Shown: positions 6,191-8,255 of the stretch, piece after piece
Layout of the letters: each line of letters starts with the position of its first letter
Numbering within the stretch: the first letter of the stretch is position 1
NCBI GenBank assembly: GCA_947853365.1
Contig: CANTWQ010000045.1
Location: forward strand, 1-8,255
Origin: an uncultured Bacilli bacterium
GTDB lineage: Bacteria; Bacillota_I; Bacilli_A; RF39; UBA660
Direction: 5' to 3'
Length of the DNA stretch: 8,255 bases
The notes under the pieces: generated by a model
Database searches by the model: none
What the model saw: the letters and a program-made list of their open reading frames with translations, nothing else
What the model was told of the DNA's origin: nothing
Made by a program: the position numbers and the translations under genes

Positions 6191-6719
6191 AGGTTTTCCC
6201 TTTTTCAATTCTTGGTCCCACATGATGCAGCCGGTTTTTCCATGCGGATACACTGTTCACATAAGATAGATAAATTTCAATGGTTTTGTCATCAGGCATC
6301 AATGGATCTTCCACAGATAATTGAATGCCTTGCTTCTTAGCTTGATAATGTCTAGCTTCCCATTCCGTTACATTTAAAGACTCTTCTATCAAGTAAAGTA
6401 CGGGTTCTTCCGTTTCGGGAATAGCGATGGTATCTAACTGTTTTCTCGGAAATACTTTATAATGACCGATATGTAGAGACGCGATTTCTTTTGGTATCTT
6501 GGCATACACTTCATCTAAAATTTGGTGCACTTCTTTTTCCTCTTCTTCGCTAGATACGGAAAATAAGAAAAATATATCCTCTTTAGAATTTAGCGATTTC
6601 TCCCATTCTAACAGATCCAATGAATGTGGATTCACTACCGTTTTTACGGTTTCTTTTTTCTCCCATAATTTTTTAATTTTTTGACTTCTATTACTATCTT
6701 TGTCAATTAAATAGATCAT
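6132..6719 (-). CDS. Hypothetical protein, 195 residues, lysine-rich tail
   Basis: I do not recognise this protein. From the ATG at 6719 it begins MIYLIDKDSNRSQKIKKLWE, a beta-alpha start superficially like a receiver domain but without its acidic pair and lacking other receiver landmarks. It has no signal peptide or membrane segment. A glutamate run (about SVSSEEEEKEVHQ) sits near residue 58, an acidic segment near 150 (VEDPLMPDDKTIEIYLSYV), and a strongly basic tail (GKKKRKTTTNHSKDKTSK). It is therefore probably cytosolic. The start is chosen because AAGGGTGG lies 8 bases upstream; a GTG four codons earlier lies within that site. Its 3' end overlaps the pentapeptide gene by 59 bases, so the two are probably translated from one mRNA. 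Its start region is embedded in a terminator hairpin described separately. Confidence 0.72.
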   Translation of the reverse strand: MIYLIDKDSNRSQKIKKLWEKKETVKTVVNPHSLDLLEWEKSLNSKEDIFFLFSVSSEEEEKEVHQILDEVYAKIPKEIASLHIGHYKVFPRKQLDTIAIPETEEPVLYLIEESLNVTEWEARHYQAKKQGIQLSVEDPLMPDDKTIEIYLSYVNSVSAWKNRLHHVGPRIEKGKTYGKKKRKTTTNHSKDKTSK

Positions 6720-6766
6720 AAAAAAAACCACCCTTCTATGCTATTAACATAGCACGAGTTGGGTGG
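6720..6766 (-). terminator. Intrinsic terminator of the dehydrogenase/flavoprotein operon
   Basis: On the minus strand CCACCC (6761-6766) pairs with GGGTGG (6728-6733), enclosing a second stem TGCTAT/ATAGCA (6749-6754 with 6739-6744, loop GTTA). Eight T residues follow (6720-6727). It begins 25 bases after the stop of the flavin reductase-rubredoxin gene. The T-run ends directly at the ATG of the next gene, and the 3' stem arm contains that gene's Shine-Dalgarno sequence. Confidence 0.72.
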
Positions 6767-6774
6767 AAAAGCAA
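6746..6774 (-). promoter_or_regulatory. Candidate promoter inside the terminator, for the 6719 gene
   Basis: On the minus strand TTGCTT (6769-6774), a 17-base spacer and TATGTT (6746-6751) are found, with TGC immediately before the -10 (extended -10 form). The start point would be near 6739, downstream of the 5' stem arm. Such an mRNA would have a leader of about 20 bases with the ribosome site unpaired. The match is moderate, so this is tentative. Confidence 0.4.
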
Positions 6775-6790
6775 TCGATATTACGGTTAT

Positions 6791-7429
6791 TTACACTTCG
6801 ATTTTTACAAAGGCACTCACGGGTTGGCCACAAACTGGACAAACAAAGTCTTCTGGCAAGGTATCTGCTTCGATCGTATAACCACACACTTTACAGCGCC
6901 AAACGCTTTTTTTAGACTGTGTTTGATCTGTTGATTCTTCTGGTACATAAGTCGGAGCGTTTTGTGGACTTTTTCCTTTTAACACTTCTTGATAATAACG
7001 ATACGTCATGGGGATTTCACTATTACCATCTTGTTGGGCTATCACTTCCCCAATAAAAATCGTATGTGATGATGTTTCCGTCGTTGCTACCACTCGGCAA
7101 ACAAAGCCACCACAACTATTTTTTAAAAGAGGAAGCCCTGCAAGTTCTTCGGTTTCTACATTTTTATATTTATCTACTTTTCGACTCGATTGATATCCAA
7201 AGGTACCAATGATACTAGGATCTACTTTCTCGCTTAAAATAGATACGCTAAATTGGCCTGTTTTTTTGATGATTTCATTGGTGTAATTATTGTGATTGAT
7301 ACTAATCGCAACGGTCGATGGATCGCTTGTAATTTGCATTACGCTATTGGCAATACAGCCAACAGGACGATCCATTTTGCTTCCGACGATATAAATTCCA
7401 TAACTAATTTTACTTAACACGTGTTTCAT
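6791..7429 (-). CDS. Flavin reductase-rubredoxin fusion (high-molecular-weight rubredoxin type)
   Basis: 212 residues. Residues 1-150 are a flavin reductase-like, FMN-binding split-barrel domain (DPSTVAISINHNNYTNEIIK at about 36-55, TGQFSVSIL, and a CGGFVCRVV strand). A linker rich in Ser, Thr and Gln (about 153-175) leads to a C-terminal iron domain, WRCKVCG to VCPVCG, with Cys179, 182, 197 and 200. Only 14 residues separate the two CxxC pairs, as in rubrerythrin-type rubredoxin domains rather than free rubredoxin. Relatives such as Moorella Hrb pass electrons from NADH through FMN and iron to flavodiiron proteins for O2 or NO removal; that role is inferred. Cytosolic. The ATG at 7429 has AGGAGG overlapping the stop of the dehydrogenase gene 9 bases upstream, so the pair is one operon. 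A strong terminator follows. Confidence 0.88.
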   Translation of the reverse strand: MKHVLSKISYGIYIVGSKMDRPVGCIANSVMQITSDPSTVAISINHNNYTNEIIKKTGQFSVSILSEKVDPSIIGTFGYQSSRKVDKYKNVETEELAGLPLLKNSCGGFVCRVVATTETSSHTIFIGEVIAQQDGNSEIPMTYRYYQEVLKGKSPQNAPTYVPEESTDQTQSKKSVWRCKVCGYTIEADTLPEDFVCPVCGQPVSAFVKIEV

Positions 7430-7438
7430 ATACGCCTC

Positions 7439-8176
7439 CTAACACTGGGTTGCACCATCAACCGATAAAATCGCACCGGTAATATAGCTTGCCATATCGC
7501 TCGCTAAGAACAAAAAGGCGTTGGCAATATCCTCTGGTTCTCCTATTCTTCTTAAGGGAATCGTTTGAATGAGAGGATGGATCATTTCTTTCGGTAAAGC
7601 CCTGACCATATCTGTATTGATGACTCCTGGCGCCACGGCATTGACGCGGATATGATCTGGTCCTAATTCACGAGCCAAAGATTTGGTAAAGCCATTTACC
7701 GCAAACTTGCTGGTTGGATAACCAATACCCGCGGCCTGACCATAGATACTTACCATCGATGAGGTGTTTAGAATAACACCATTTTGTTGCTTCTTCATAT
7801 ATGGTACAACCGCTTTGGTTACATGAAACACAGCATTCACATTTAAATCGATGACCTGATGAAATTCCGTCACGGTTGTATCTTCGATTTTTTTATTGGC
7901 CGAGATTCCAGCATTATTCACTAAAATATCAATATGTCCATATTGATGAGCAATCTTCTCCACTACTGCTACGACTTCCTCTTCGCTATTTAAGTTAGGA
8001 TAGTATCCATCGACCATGAGTCCTTCTTTTTGCAATTCGTTTAAAGCACGATCGACACTTTCTTTTTTAGAACCAAAGATAATAACCTTTGCTTTTTGTT
8101 TCGCAAATAATTTGGCAGTTGCAAAACCAATGCCTCTGGTTCCACCTGTAATAATGGCAACTTTATCTTCTAACAT
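7439..8176 (-). CDS. Short-chain dehydrogenase/reductase (FabG/BaiA-like)
   Basis: 245 residues, complete classical SDR. TGGTRGIG (10-17) binds the nucleotide, NNAG is at 87-90, and the catalytic set is Asn112, Ser140, Tyr153 and Lys157 (YPTSK). APGVINTDM (182-190) and a C-terminal SVDGA follow. No acidic residue sits just after beta-2 (FGSKKES), which favours NADP(H), by family rule only. The usual automatic name would be 3-oxoacyl-ACP reductase FabG, but no other fatty-acid genes are nearby. From memory, TGGTRGIGFA, IFG, VDxAL and APGVxNTDM are also shared with BaiA-type bile-acid 3-alpha-hydroxysteroid dehydrogenases. Substrate is therefore open. The partner gene 9 bases downstream encodes a flavin reductase-rubredoxin. 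The ATG at 8176 has AAAGGAGG 6 bases upstream. Confidence 0.88.
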   Translation of the reverse strand: MLEDKVAIITGGTRGIGFATAKLFAKQKAKVIIFGSKKESVDRALNELQKEGLMVDGYYPNLNSEEEVVAVVEKIAHQYGHIDILVNNAGISANKKIEDTTVTEFHQVIDLNVNAVFHVTKAVVPYMKKQQNGVILNTSSMVSIYGQAAGIGYPTSKFAVNGFTKSLARELGPDHIRVNAVAPGVINTDMVRALPKEMIHPLIQTIPLRRIGEPEDIANAFLFLASDMASYITGAILSVDGATQC

Positions 8177-8195
8177 AAATCCTCCTTTTATTTAG

Positions 8196-8224
8196 AAAAA
8201 AAGCAAATCCCATCCGGAATTTAC
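8196..8224 (-). terminator. Terminator-like hairpin directly before the dehydrogenase gene
   Basis: On the minus strand GTAAATTCC (8216-8224) pairs with GGGATTTGC (8203-8211) through nine base pairs including two G-T wobbles, loop GGAT, followed by seven T (8196-8202). It may end a gene beyond the right edge or act as a leader attenuator: the T-run stops only 10 bases before the AAAGGAGG site. I see no complete promoter between the hairpin and the gene. Confidence 0.6.
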
Positions 8225-8233
8225 TTCTATGAT

Positions 8234-8253
8234 AAACTCTTTTTGAGTTTTTT
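8234..8253 (+). terminator. Small hairpin with T-tract at the right edge
   Basis: AAACTC (8234-8239) pairs with GAGTTT (8245-8250) around a TTTTT loop and is followed by further T residues, giving a terminator shape on the plus strand. No plus-strand gene leads into it within the window, so on the minus strand it may simply be a first leader stem before the 8196-8224 hairpin. Its role is uncertain. Confidence 0.3.
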
Positions 8254-8255
8254 CT

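Noticed and set aside
6191..6253. GTG 6253 as the start of the pentapeptide protein
   Set aside because: No ribosome site precedes it, it would enlarge the overlap to 122 bases, and the extra residues look like an out-of-frame reading of the upstream gene.
6728..6766. T-box or other known riboswitch at the GGGTGG element
   Set aside because: GGGTGG superficially recalls the T-box sequence, but there is no upstream specifier stem or long leader, and the pairing forms a simple terminator behind a coding gene.
7439..8176. Firm assignment as fatty-acid synthesis FabG
   Set aside because: Catalytic motifs are shared across classical SDRs, no fab genes are adjacent, and some motifs are as close to BaiA; the substrate is left open.

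Overview
The window is AT-rich Bacillota-type DNA: strong AGGAGG-like ribosome sites, TGA used as a stop, short intergenic gaps and AT-rich promoters. A GerA-family germinant receptor operon points to an endospore former. A flavin reductase fused to rubredoxin and a BaiA/FabG-like reductase suggest an anaerobe. A gut-associated Erysipelotrichia-like or clostridial relative is a reasonable but unproven guess. There are no RNA genes, mobile elements, CRISPR arrays or phage genes, and no gene-free stretch longer than about 110 bases.

Left part (1-1319, minus strand): rlmD, a 23S rRNA uracil-5-methyltransferase with an intact Fe-S cysteine set, is followed after 30 bases by the first 26 codons of a YbaK/ProX-like aminoacyl-tRNA deacylase that runs off the left edge. 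A good vegetative promoter precedes rlmD.

Centre (1377-4931, plus strand): a three-gene germinant receptor operon in the order gerAA-gerAC-gerAB, with both junctions being 4-base ATGA overlaps. A close match to a forespore sigma-G promoter lies just before gerAA and implies a GTG start at 1427, 16 codons inside the longest open frame. The three products should form one inner-membrane receptor of the spore: GerAA (soluble head plus membrane domain), the lipoprotein GerAC, and GerAB (amino-acid-permease-like ligand-binding subunit). The operon ends at a hairpin shared with the convergent gene on its right; both stop codons fall inside or beside it.

Right part (4930-8255, minus strand, transcribed right to left): a BaiA/FabG-like short-chain dehydrogenase and a flavin reductase-rubredoxin fusion form a two-gene redox operon. 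It ends at a strong intrinsic terminator whose U-tract touches the start codon of the next gene, an unrecognised 195-residue protein. That gene overlaps by 59 bases a pentapeptide-repeat protein with an almost unbroken beta-helix register. Then comes a separately promoted, membrane-anchored protein of unknown function with four extracytoplasmic cysteines.

The most interesting non-coding signals are the terminator/Shine-Dalgarno/promoter overlap at 6720-6774, the back-to-back vegetative and forespore promoters at 1340-1405, and a terminator-like hairpin directly before the dehydrogenase gene. I did not find a convincing undescribed multi-gene system.
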